DNA of 64,000 nt from Endomychus coccineus (taxonomy: Eukaryota > Arthropoda > Insecta > Coleoptera > Endomychidae). Each line of letters starts with the position of its first letter. The first letter of the stretch is position 1. Shown here piece after piece: positions 10,890 to 23,000 of this stretch. Both the position numbers and the translations under genes were made by a program. Under the pieces are notes generated by a model. That model had not been told where the DNA came from. It ran no database searches and saw nothing but the letters and a program-made list of their open reading frames with translations. The stretch covers positions 3,348,001-3,412,000 of the forward strand of contig OY294070.1 of NCBI GenBank assembly GCA_958510875.1, given 5' to 3'.

Positions 10890-12051
10890 ATGGCGAACAT
10901 AACCTAAAAAATTGACAAAGTTGCAAGAAGCGGTTTTTCTCAAATAAATAATAGAAAGTTGTAAGTATCAAATATCTTCCATACTTTTCAAGTTGAAGAG
11001 TGATTTTTTTTTAATTTGAAATATTGATAATTGAAATAATTGAATAATTGTTAGAGATCCGCAACCTTAACGTCAGTATGATTCACTAAGCAAAAAATGT
11101 GAGGTATTACAAGGAAAATAGTGTGATAAATCAAAATATTTCCTAGTCTATTTTGCTTCTAAAGCGAAAATTTATACGATATTCGTGTTTTTCTCGATTT
11201 TTGTACGTGATGCAAAAGTCGAGATATTAAAGATTTTGCAAGCACAAGCCACTTTAACGCACGAAATCGATTTCCCCCACTCCGCCGCACGCGCCGGCAG
11301 CCGCGTACACTTCACTTTGTTACTCAATTTCTAATACTTTAAATAAACGAAACATATCCTAATATTTTTTTATTGAAAATGTACATATTTAACATTAACA
11401 TCTATAACGTACACTTCTGTAAAATGTTTATTGCGTCTTACAGAATTTTTGAAATAAAAAAAATTATCTCTGGTCCAGAAGGTCGTAGATGAAAAATGTT
11501 TTTGGTAATTCGTGAAAATTTTCAGGAATTGGTTTCCGTCAAAGACATTTTTCTAAAATAAAAACTGTAAAACTTATCTGAAAAAAACATGTTCAAAAAG
11601 GTGCAATTTTTTATGCTTAAAATTTGAAAAATCGCTATATTTCTTCAATAACATTATCTTCAAGACGAAAATAAGCCCAGAATCGTTATTTTAGGACCAT
11701 CCGCTGAGAAGATCTAGCCAATTTATTGGAGCACTTTTTTTCAAAAAATCGAAATATCTCGACAAATTATCGATATTTTAAATTTAAAAAAAAACGCTAT
11801 ACGTACAGCAAATAGCAAGTATGGAAACGTAATAGTTTACGATTTCTCGATACCCCGATTTTTAGCGGTTTTTTCAATAAAACTCGGAAAGTATGGAAGA
11901 TATCGATAATTATTATGAAAGCATCGATAGATCTATTTAATACCTACAACTTTCTTATTTAATTTTTTTCGATCCGAGCTATAGTTTTTTACTTATTTAA
12001 GAAAAACAGCTCTTTGCAACTATGACAATTTTTTAAGTTATGTTCGCCATT
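10890..12051. repeat. foldback element, about 1.16 kb
   Basis: atggcgaacataac at 10890 returns inverted as gttatgttcgccat at 12038-12051. The arms (about 150-200 bases, moderately diverged) include tttctcaaataaataa / ttacttatttaagaaa and cttccatactttt / aagtatggaag. The inner 800 bases, including a GC-rich patch at 11276-11312, show no gene. Confidence 0.65.
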
Positions 12052-12239
12052 ATTATTATTATTATTATCGTTAATAAATAATTTAATCAAGAGAACATGT
12101 TCAAAATTTACTATTAATCAAATTTACTCCAACGTGCAACAAAAAACTGAGGAAAAATATGTTACCTTGACGTAGGCCAATATCTGATAAAATCTCGAAT
12201 ATTTTTGAGAAACAAAAGTTAAATGTAGCTTTCAGACCA

Positions 12240-12560
12240 AGCCAAAAATTTTACAACATATTTTTCAATTCAAAAACTAAATCTAATAAATATCGAAAGT
12301 CACAAGTCTATAACTTAAGTTGTGAGGAATGTAATGTAGTATACATTGGGCAAAGAGGTAGATTATTTGAAGTTAGATTTACTAAATGTCGATTTATCTC
12401 CAGCTGAGGACTTTTGTTTACATTATTATCCCCAAATAGTATTTGAGCATGTACATTTTGTTTTCTATTTTAGTTTACTCTGATGATGGCTACTTGGTGG
12501 CCGAAAGTTCCTCATTATTTTAATAGTACCGGGATATCAAAAATTATCTTGGTCAAGGGT
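12240..12560 (+). pseudogene. Penelope-like GIY-YIG fragment and terminus
   Basis: From about 12301 the frame reads QVYNLSCEECNVVYIGQRGRLFEVRFTKC. This is the start of a GIY-YIG endonuclease domain (here VYIG) as attached to Penelope-like retroelements. It is followed by the shared sequence cgatttatctccagctgagg and the hammerhead-like terminus at 12480-12512. The same terminus lies before the first zinc-finger copy (5335-5515). Confidence 0.7.
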
Positions 12561-12699
12561 GGTTGTGGAATCTAAAACGTGTGTCTTACTTAACGTTTGA
12601 AATAATTATGTCACTGTCACACTGACATCATCAATAACCTACAAATTTCATACCTATTTATTTCAGTTGTAAAACAATAATGAACTACAAATTATGAAA

Positions 12700-13001
12700 T
12701 AACGGTTTTAGTAACAAGAAATGTTCGAAATGTGAACTTTGAACATTTTTAAAGGTCGTGATAGCCCCAAACCGGATCCAAAACCGTTTTAAAATAGTTA
12801 ATTTTCGATAAATCGAATGGCATTTACGTGAGAAGGCCGTAGGACGCGAGTTAGAAAAGTGCAAACTGGTTGTACCTAATACGGCTTTACGACGACTTTT
12901 CGCGTGCCGTTTTCGCTCCATGTAGTTAGATTTAGTGTCGTACCGTGCCCGACAGCTCTCCTTTTTTCTATAAATGTTCATACAATAGGAAAATTTAACA
13001 G
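12700..13001. repeat. fragment of the 15.3-17.5 kb foldback family
   Basis: Resembles 16395-16610: aaaggtcgtgatagccccaaac, the cgttcacgtgagaag-like segment, gttttcgctccatgt and ataggaaaattta. It abuts the truncated zinc-finger copy exactly where that copy loses homology with the full gene, so the break coincides with a transposon end. Confidence 0.65.
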
Positions 13002-13525
13002 GGAACAAATGTACCCTAGTACACCATAGTTGTATGCATTATCGTGATAAAACTACAACAGAATGTGCTTGCCCTTTCTGTTCTATTATTTTCAAAAACG
13101 TGGACGTTCTATTTGAACATATTAATCTTTTACATTACAAGTGCAAATTGTTCAAATGTACTGAATGCACATATTTCATAATCAGTAAAAGTCAGTTAGA
13201 TCGTCATTTTGAAGATACTCATCGAGATATACGATATAAATGTGCATATTGTCTATATACTACAGTATCTCGAAGAAAATTAGATTTACATGTAGAACTA
13301 AAACATATTAAGACCAAGATATTTAAATGCAATTACTGTAGATATATAACTGTTTATAAAACTGATTTAAAACGACACATTAATAGGATTCACACTAAAA
13401 GTACAATGTATAATTGCAAATATTGTTCCTATGCCACTACTCAATCTTCAAGAAGATTGAAAGCTCATATAAACAATAAACATACCAAGTCTAAGTCATT
13501 GAAACGCAATGATTGTAACGATTAA
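13002..13525 (+). CDS. truncated zinc-finger copy without SET or linker
   Basis: Nucleotide-level duplicate of 5688-6226, beginning at gggaacaaatgtacccta. Protein differences are only about three (Ser to Ala, His to Gln, Phe to Ser in the last finger and tail). An in-frame stop lies just upstream in the foreign sequence, so the charged linker and everything before it are gone. The first in-frame ATG (13034) opens MHYRDKTTTECACPFC, giving 163 residues and five fingers. A 3' acceptor-like ttaacag|gg sits at the junction, so splicing from another exon is possible. Recent, transposon-flanked partial duplication; expression is unknown. Confidence 0.6.
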
Positions 13526-13600
13526 ATGAAAAATTTGAATTTGAAAAATATTATATTTTGATAGAAATTTCAGTTTGCTGTAAAACGTTTCCTATTCTAG

Positions 13601-15052
13601 ATAGATTAGATCACATTAACACTTATATTTTCTTGTCTTTACGTACGTTTCGGTCTCACGACCATCATCAGAAGACTTATTACGTATAAAACGGGATTAC
13701 TTAAAACTAATTGTATTACACAAAGCGTCCTTATCGCACCAATTTCAATTAAAAATGCCCCCGTCGCCGAAACGAACAGAAACACGAATAATCGAAATTG
13801 TAACACCTCAATGTTATAAGTATAATATATATCAAGAATCCACTGTTAAGCAGATCTTTTAATAAATACGTGTTCATGTCAACAAAGTCTGTGAACGACT
13901 AGAAACGAGACCATTAAGTTTAAGTATTCACTTTCAAACCAGATGTTGGATTTATGAGTTAATAGAAAAAGGTTTGTCAGTTACTGGAGATATACTTGAC
14001 ATTCTACCTAAATATACTTTTAACATTATAGAGAGGCATGTAGGAATTTGCAAGAGTTTTAATTAATTAAATTAGTATAAATCTGACTTAGTGTCTGAAT
14101 ATCTGTCCTATGATTTACAGATTTGGAGTCACGTTTTATGTGAATCATCTCCAGAATAGATCTTCTATAATAATTGGTTTCCTTAGTTAAAATATTAACA
14201 TTTTGTAATCAAATTGATGGTTATAATCAAAACAGTGTTTAGCAAGGGCGATGGAATTTTCTAAGTTTTTTTTCTTGTGCTATACTTATGGCCATACATT
14301 CTTTTTTGTAAATATTGTTTAGAGATTCCAGTATAAGTCCCATCGCAAACTAAACAATTTAATTTGTATACTGTGTGGGTTTGTTCATCTTTAGGTATTT
14401 AAGGTTTTAGATTTGATAAATATTTTCCAACACAGTTGGACGTCATTTATATCATACATGTTAATATTTTAACTAAGGAAACCAATTATTATGAGAGGTC
14501 TATTTTGGAGATGATTCACATAAAACGTGACTCCAAATCTGTAAATCATAGGACAGATATTCAAACTCTAAGTCACATGTATACTAACTTAATTAAATGA
14601 AAACTCTTGCAAATTTCTACATGCCTCTTTAGAATGTCAAGTATATCTCCAATAACTGACAAACCTTTTTCTATCAGCTCATAAATCTAACATCTGGTTT
14701 GAAAGTGAATACTTAAACTTAATGGTCTCGTTTCTAGTCGTTCACAGACTTTGTTGACATGAACACGCATTTATTAAAAGTTCTGCTTAACAGTGGATTC
14801 TTGATATATTATACTTATAACATTGAGGTGTTACAATTTCGATTATTCGTGTTTCTGTTCGTTTCGGCGACGTGGGCATTTAAATTGAAATTGGTGCAAT
14901 GAGGACGCTTTGTGTAATACAATTAGATTTAAGTAATCCAGTCTTAGACATAATAAGTCTTCTGATGACGGTCGTGAGACCGAAACGTACGTAAAGACAA
15001 GAAAATATAAAGCATGAGTGTTAATGTGACCTATTCCCGAGAATTTATATAT
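13601..15052. repeat. Penelope-derived foldback inserted beside the finger copy
   Basis: Inverted arms: gatcacattaacac at 13609 returns as gttaatgtgac at 15021-15031. Both arms carry a hammerhead-like motif (13635-13678 inverted, 14957-14998 direct). The centre (14210-14400, minus strand) encodes a GIY-YIG piece (VYKLNCLVCDGTYTG...KRMYGHKYS). The flanking zinc-finger 3' sequence stops at ctagat (13600) and resumes at gatgtaagg (15053), so the insertion is younger than the duplication. No reverse transcriptase remains. Confidence 0.8.
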
Positions 15053-15229
15053 GATGTAAGGGGACTTTATTTGTTATGTTTTTTTCACTGTGAAGTTAAT
15101 TTGTATCTAAGAGTAATAATTTAATTACAATCATTATAAAAGATCAATGGTATTTTCTTAAATTATTTTTTATTAATGATATATACATATACAATAACAA
15201 CAATATTTCAACGGATAGGCGCCTAAGTG

Positions 15230-17502
15230 CAGAAAACTTGTATGCGCCATAAAAACGTTTTGAAATTTTTTTAAGCTATTGCATATAGCTTTTATCGCGG
15301 GCTTTGAGCGCGGCGATCGAATCAAGAAAAATGAAACGTGTGGCACTCGGGGACTGCCGCGGTAAAGCTATTGCATAGCACTACGCCGCTGGAAAAAGTT
15401 GGGCAGAAAAACATCCACTACCCCTTCAAAATCTTCACGAATTATGACTAAAAAAGAGTATCATCTTGATCTCTATGAAGAGTATTCTGTGACAAGCATA
15501 GATAACTCTACTACCGGTAGTAGAGTTATCTATGGTGACAAGTATCAGTTGACTTGTAAGCACAATTTTATACGAAAGTTTTAACGTTCAGATCTCGATA
15601 GCGCTTCCGGCTCCGGGATTTTCACGTGGCCTATCGAAATTAGAAGGTTCGAATTGTATAAAAACACAATTGCATGAACGACAGACGTCTTATGTAATTA
15701 GCTACGAACGCAAACATTTTGACATATGCCTCCAGGAGCTCGCTGCACGTAAGTTAGAGTTTATACATTTTACCTCTATTTTGTTAATTTGGGGCCGTTT
15801 CGAACCCCGTGCGGCCGGCGCCAGTTGTAATAAAGTATTTTGGGCTATGGGCCGCTAGCTTTTACCCGCTTTCGGTATATTTAAGTAGCTAGAAAATTCG
15901 TTTTCGTACGTGGCACGTCAGTTGCTAGTAGGTGACAGCTCAAAACTGTTTTAATTAAATTTTCCTATTTAATCGACATTTTGGGGCCCGAGACTATGCT
16001 ATTTAGTTGGCCCCGTTCATAAACTAACGACATGGAGCGAAAACCGCATGCAAGAAGTCCTCGTTAAGACAGTTTTCGACCCAGTTTGGGGCTATCACGA
16101 CCTTTTAAAAGGTTCAAAGTTAACATTTCGAAACATTTCGACAATTTTAAGCTCGGCCGAGCTACATGGTAGGCGGAATGGTGGGTGTCAGGATATTTCG
16201 TTAAGCTATTTCCGTTACGGTATTTGTGTTTTGTCTTTTTTTCTTGATTCGGTCGCCGCGCTCAAAGGCCGCGATAAAAGCTATATGCAATAGCTTAATA
16301 AAAACAAAAAACAAATACCGTAACGGAAATAGCTTAACGAAATATCCTGACACCCACCATTCCGCCTACCATGTAGCTTGTCCGAGCTTAAAATTGTCGA
16401 AATGTTAACTTTGAACCTTTTAAAAGGTCGTGATAGCCCCAAACTGGGTCGAAAACTGTTTCGAATAAATCGAATGACGTTCACGTGAGAAGCGTCTTAG
16501 CGAGGAGTTCTTGCATGCGGTTTTCGCTCCATGTCGTTAGTTTATGAACGGGGCCAACTAAGTAGCATAGTCTCGGGCCCCAAAATGTCGATTAAATAGG
16601 AAAATTTAATTAAAACAGTTTTGAGTTGTCACCTACTAGCAACTGACGTGCCACGTACGAAAGGGAATTTTCTAGCTACTTAAATATACCGAAAGCGGGT
16701 AAAAGCTAGCGGCCCATAGCCCAAAATACTTTATTACAACTGGCGCCGGCCGCACGGGGTTCGAAACGGCCCCAAATTAACAAAATAGAGAGAAAATGTA
16801 TAAACTCTAACTTACGTGCAGCGAGCTCCTGGAGGCATATGTCAAAATGTTTGCGTTCGTAGCTAATTACATAAGACGTCTGTCGTTCATGCAATTGTGG
16901 TTTTATACAATTCGAACCTTCTAATTTCGATAGGTCACGTGAAAATCCCGGAGCCGGAAGCGTTATCGAGATCTGAACGTTAAAACTTTCGTATAAATAA
17001 AATTGTGTTTGCAAGTAACTATCACCATAGATAACTCTACTACCGGTAGTAGAGTTATCTATGCTTGTCACAGAATACTCTTCATAGAGATCAAGATGAT
17101 ACTCTTACGTGACACCTTTTATGTTTCCCCTACGTGGCGTCTTTTGGTACTACACTATATGTTCAACAGTCGATAGAAAATTCGATTTTGAGGAAAAAAG
17201 TTCCTATTAACATATATGCAGACGCTTAGTTTTTGAGATTCAGGGTGTTGAAATTGAAACAAACATTTCGTTTTTTGCAAATATCTCCGGAACTGTTTAT
17301 CGTACAGAAAACATCTTTTGCGAACATTTTCTACTCATAGCAAGCTATGTTCTATGCGATCAAAAAATTTTTTTACTCATAATTCGTGAAGATTTTGAAG
17401 GGGTAGTGGATGTTTTTCTGCCCAACTTTTTCCAGTGGCGTAGTGCTATGCAATAGCTTTACCGCGGCAGTCCCCGAGTGCCACACGTTTCATTTTTTTT
17501 TA
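15230..17502. repeat. 2.2-kb foldback with embedded 38-bp perfect palindromes
   Basis: The left arm from about 15321 (caagaaaaatgaaacgtgtgg) matches, inverted, the right arm ending near 17502; the centre is near 16270. The right arm has about 280 extra bases (17100-17380) missing from the left. Each arm holds the same 38-bp perfect palindrome centred on ctaccggtag (15497-15534 and 17026-17063). The peptide RQTSYVISYERKHFDIC appears in both arms only because the arms are copies; no known protein. A short segment at 15270-15335 is also repeated inverted at the centre. Confidence 0.85.
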
Positions 17503-17605
17503 TCATCACAGGTAATATGATATAAACTAAGTATAAACAAAATAAAAATGAAAACAATTCAATGGTGAGTATAAGTAATGTTGAGAATCGTTCAATATTA
17601 CTGGC

Positions 17606-19260
17606 TATACAGGGTGTTTCAGGTTGTTCGTTCATAACTTCGGAAAACGATAGAACTTCTAAAAATAATAGGGGTCTTTCATATGAAATTTTTCTCTAAA
17701 TCACTTCGTTTCCGAGATGAAGTTTTGAAAAATTATAACATTTTCTTCATTATCTTCTGAACAAATGAAAATTTTTAATTCAAACTTGGTACTCTTTAGT
17801 TTTACTGGATGAGAAATTTTTTTGGTCACAAAATGTTTTTGAGACAAATACAGTAGCGTAGTTATTGGGATTTTGTACCAATTTAAACTCCTCAAACTTC
17901 TACGCCAATGATCAGAAATTATTATTGTATACAAATTTGAAAACTTTGATTTATTTTCTATAAAACAGTGTTCTTGATCAATTTCACTTAGAACCTTCTT
18001 GTTTCGAGCTATTTTGATTTTCTAATCAGGATTATTTTATGGAATTTATTTCGAAAGGCTATTTAAAACGTAAGAAAATATAAACACCTATTTATTGGTA
18101 ATGATGAAAAATAATTCATAATAAATGCCGACATGGATTTCGCAACGACCTTCTTTTTCGAATGAACAATTTATTATTTATTTCACCAGAAGCTCTTCGG
18201 ATACGATTCAGAACATCTCTATTATGAACCAGCGTGGCATAATTTTATCTTTCAAATAACCCCAAGCAAAAAAGTCCAGAAGATTGAGGTCAGGTGATCG
18301 AGGAGGTCATGCAACTGGACCACCTCTAACAATCCATCTTTCACCATACTTCTTATTTAGCCATTCTCGTATTTGTGTGCCAAAATGTGCAGTACAGCCA
18401 TCCACTTGTATCCATGCATTTGTTCCCTCATGGTGTGGTGTCTTCGTGATTAGTTTCCAAAAATGCACCGGCCGTTAGTCTGTCTGGTAAAACGCATGGG
18501 CCAAAAACGTTGTTTTTGTTATTGTTCAGTTTCTTACGGGCAATGAAAACCAAGTATGAGAATGGCTAAAAAGGAAGTACGGTGAAAGATGGTATGGCAG
18601 AGGTGGTCCAGTTGCATGGCCTCCTCGATCACCTCCTCGAGGACCTAAATCCTTTGAACTTTTTTGCTTGGAGCTATTTGAAAGATAAAATTATGCCACG
18701 CTGGTGGCATAATAATAATAATAGAGAAGATCTACTTAATCGTATTCGAAGGGCTTGTGGTGAAATTAATAATGAAATGGTAATTCGAACAAGGTCGTTG
18801 AGAAATCTATGTCGGCGTTGCGTTGAAGTAAATGTATCATTTTAAGCATTTATTATGAATTATTTTTTATCGTTACCAATAAATAGGTATTTAAATATTT
18901 TCTTACGTTTAAATAGCCTGTCAAAAGAAATTCCATAAGATAACCCTGATTAGAAAAATCAAAATAGCTCGAACAGGAAATTTATCAAGAATACTTTTTT
19001 TATAGAAAATGAATCTTTCAAATCTGTATACAATAATAATTTCCGGCCATTGGCGTAGAAGTTTAAGGGGTTTAAATGGGTACAAAACCCCATAACTACG
19101 CTACTGTAATTATCGCAAGAATATTTTGTCACCAAAAAAATTTCTCATCCTGTAAAACTAACGTGTACCAAGTTTGAACTAAAAATCTTCATTTGTTTTA
19201 TTTTCAGAAGTTCTATCGTTTGCCGAAGTTATGAAGGAAAAAAGTGAAACATCCTGTATA
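17606..19260. repeat. foldback with mirrored ITm transposase tails
   Basis: Ends are tatacagggtg (17606) and catcctgtata (19250-19260), the TA-flanked termini of Tc1/mariner-group elements. The right half encodes LNPLNFFAWSYLKDKIMPRWW (about 18645-18710), the catalytic-aspartate region of an ITm transposase; the left half encodes the same region on the other strand (about 18320-18200). An element thus seems to have been duplicated head to head; neither copy is complete. Confidence 0.75.
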
Positions 19261-19462
19261 TTCTAATTTTTTTTAAGAACAGCGGTAATTTACTGATATT
19301 TATTTCCAATGGTAATGGATTGTATGTTTTTGGTGCAGGATAATTAATGAATTTCAGATTTATTGTTTTGTGACTTAAAGGAATTTTTAGATGTTTATTT
19401 GTTTTAATTCTTGTTTCATGTGTGTGGTTTATAAATATTTTGAGTTTATTATGGAAATACAC
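19261..19462 (-). pseudogene. LINE ORF2 C-terminal fragment
   Basis: Minus-strand reading shows HTHETRIKTNKHLKIPLSHK then YPAPKTYNPLPLEI, the post-RT region ending ORF2 in jockey-like LINEs, comparable to the intact tail at 8523-8748. The upstream part is missing. Confidence 0.65.
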
Positions 19463-20060
19463 ACATATTGAAATTATCTGAATAGTTCGTACAGAACATA
19501 GTTGGTATTATATAGCATTATAGGTTTCTCAATCGTGTAGTCAAAGCATAAAAAAAATCATAACTTGAAATAAAACAAAATATCATCAATAGTAACAATT
19601 TATTAATATAATAATCAAATATAAAAGCATGTTCTCGGGACTAAAAATTAAATACTTTATCAGTCTGATTTCTTCTAATTTATTAATTTTTTTTAATATT
19701 AAATTTATTAAAAATAAATTATTTGATTTATTAAAATTCAAAAAATATTAAAATGTAAACTTTTGAGCTATTTTTACTAAATTCTCAAATAGTGTTGTTT
19801 CTCTATTTGACATTCAAATTCTCCCGAGGATATGGAGAAATGTTGCAATATTTTAATGTATTTTCAAACTAATTACTAAGTTGTGCATTGTTGCGACAAA
19901 TTTTCTCATAATCTTAATCAAACTATTCAAATCTAAAATTCTAAAAGTGACCAAAATATGAAAACGAAAACCAAGCTCAACATTTTAAAAAAGAATATCA
20001 AATGTCTTTTCAGTGTTTGTACAATGATTAAGTATGATATTTTTCACTGTTCATGGAATG
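19463..20060. other. AT-rich intergenic DNA, PIGZ 3' side
   Basis: No coding or repeat signal recognised. Part is probably the 3' UTR of PIGZ, which ends at 20061 on the minus strand. Confidence 0.4.
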
Positions 20061-23000
20061 TTAAATTACTTCATAAAGTCGAAGCCCACATAACGAAACT
20101 GCGTTATAAAAATATTCATAAACGTTCACAGTTTGACCCGATTTACAATCCATCATATTAAAAATATCTAAACAATAATGTCCAATGTTTGGAAGAGCTT
20201 CCAAACTTAAATGAGGATAAAACGTATTAATAATCATCAATTTAAAAGTCTCCTTCATTGATAAATATGAGAACTCATCGTGTAAGCTGGTTGGTAATAT
20301 CACAAAAACTTTAAGCCTCCTTTTACCATTCAAAGAATTCGCCTCTTCACCAGCGAAAGTTAAACGAATTTTCCCCAATAAAGATTGCAAATTGATCGAA
20401 CCTTCTTCGTGTATAATCAATCGCTGATATTGAAAATCATCGAAGTTATTCAAACCGTGAGAACGCTTGTGATGTTGTAAAAGTAAAGATTCAGGTAATG
20501 AATATGTGTAAGCAGTAAATATATGTGAGGCGCTCAACGTCTTATTCTCTTTCAACTGTGCCGAAAAAAAAGACATAGTTGGGAATACGCCGCCCTGATG
20601 AAGGAAACCGTAAAAAACTGCCGAAACCGCGTTCAACGTTAGCCATAAATGGTAGCAGATTTTAGAATGTTTCTTCGTGTTGTACTGATGCGAGTTTGCA
20701 GTCATAGTTTCTGCCTCCACTACGGATTTGACGTGTTCGGGGACAAGTTTTGGCCCGTATAGATATACCATGGGAACGATAAGGGGTATAAGGAATCTGG
20801 GTTCTTGATGCGGAAACATCGACATGATGCTTAACGGCGTTATTATCGACAAAAACATTAGGCCTTTGATACTTCTCACCGTTGGCAACTGATTGAATTC
20901 ATTGTGGACTATCCTGCAAACAAGAAATGTGTTTTTACAATAAGTGAGAAATTAATATAAAATCAAATAAGTACATACTAAAACCACAATAATAAGTGAC
21001 TAAATACGTATTCGTGCAACTAAGTCGCCATCTGGAAAATGAAATATCGGGAAGAAAATGACAAATAATCTGTAAATTTAATTTTTTTTAGTATTTCAGT
21101 TCAAACAACATAAATGGAGATTAGAAGTGTAATTATAGTTTCCACTTTAATAATTCGGAAAAAAAATAGAAATATTCTTTATTTACAAACTAAATTGTAT
21201 ATAAAAATTCTCGGGAAACACTTTGATTTATATTTTTTCTTTACGTACATTTCGGTCTCACGACCATCATCAGAAGACTTATGTCAAAAAGGTATATCAT
21301 TATTACCATAGTTTCTTTCATCTAGATATTTAGGTTATTGTTTTACCGTTTGGTCACAGATTACATAGTCCAGGCTGTGAACCGGGATTTTAGCTATGAT
21401 AAAAAAAACATATAGGTTCGAATCAAAAATTTTTTTTTGCATTAGCTTCAGGTTTTCAGGTGTATGAAGGTTCCTCTTGGGAACCCCAACCCCACCCATT
21501 GGGGGCGAAAATTGCCCGAAATCTCCAAGTCTTGAATTGTATTTTCTACAAAAAAGGTATTTTGGCATTTCGAGTGCATCTAGCAGGTTTTTTGGGTCGC
21601 TGAACACGAATCCGTAGCCAGATTTACTTGCAATCCATCGTAGGGGTGGTCAAATCGACAAAATTTGGCCAATTTCGCACCCCTAATATGTTATTTTGCA
21701 ATTTTCGTGTTTTTGGCATTTCGAATGCACCAAGAAGCTTTTTGGGTCGCTGAACACGAATCCGAAGCTAGATTTACTTGCAATCCAGCGTAGGGGTGGT
21801 AAAATTTTGACAAAATTGGTCAATTTTGCACCCCTAATATGCTATTTTGCAATTTACGTGTTTTAGGCATTTCGAATGCACCAAGGGTTTTTTTTGGGTC
21901 ACTGAATACGATTCCGAAGCCAGATTTACTCGAATATCATCGTAGGGGTGGGAAATTTCCAAAAATGGCTAATTTGACACGCTTCTAAATTTTTATTATT
22001 TTTGCATTTATTTAATTTTAAATAGGTTTAATGAACAAATTTAGGGTGCGAAATTGGCCAATTTTGTCGATTTGACCACCCCAACCATGGATTGCAAGTA
22101 AATCTGGCTACGGATTCGTGTTCAGCGACCCAAAAAAAACCCTAGGTGCACTCGAAATGACAAAATACCGTTTTTTGTAGAAAATAAAATTCAAGACTTG
22201 GAGATTTCTGGCCATCTTCGCCCCCAATGGGTGGGGTTGGGGTTCCCAAGAGGTTTTAAGGTGTACCTCCTGAAGCTAATGCAAAAATTTTTTTTGATTC
22301 GAACTTACATGTTTTTTTTTTTTTGGTTCATAGCCTGGTCTAACAATCTTATTGTGAGAAGTTATCAGAACGGCAGTCTTAAAATTTTTGGGTTAATAAT
22401 TGAATTTAATCATTTCTTTAATATTTACTTACCTATAAAGATAATCGGCAGATGTATAAATGTTAAAAACTGCTAGTACATTAAAAAGTAAAGGGATATT
22501 TACTAATAAATTCAGATATCTAGGATGTATCCCATGTTGAGCCAAATTTTCGTTATTGCTATTATATTTAAGAAAATTGAATGGTGTAAAAACAAAATTG
22601 TTAATGGTCACATCAAACATACCAATTTCTCCCCAAGTAATATAACCGTAATAGAAGGAATCAATGATCGTAAACAATAATAATGTCGGAATGGAATATA
22701 TTATCAACATGAACATTCTCAAGTGAAAATGTAAATTTAATAAACATTTACTCCCTATACCCCGGTATATCCAGAAAAATACAGGTAATACGGCAAAAGC
22801 TAAGAACGTTGGTCTATTGAAAAACCCGGCAACAACCAATGTACTAATTTGTGGACAATTTCTCAACGTATCAGTTTTGAGAAACAATTGAAGTTTGTGA
22901 AGTTTTGCTTTTTCAACAACATTCTTAGTGGTGTTATAACGATAATTGATGTATTCTTTTTTTTTAATTAAAGTATTTGTAAAAGTTAAACTTTCTGCAA

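Noticed and set aside
15670..17071. Frames sharing RQTSYVISYERK on both strands
   Set aside because: Explained by the inverted arms of the foldback; no recognised protein and no splice support.
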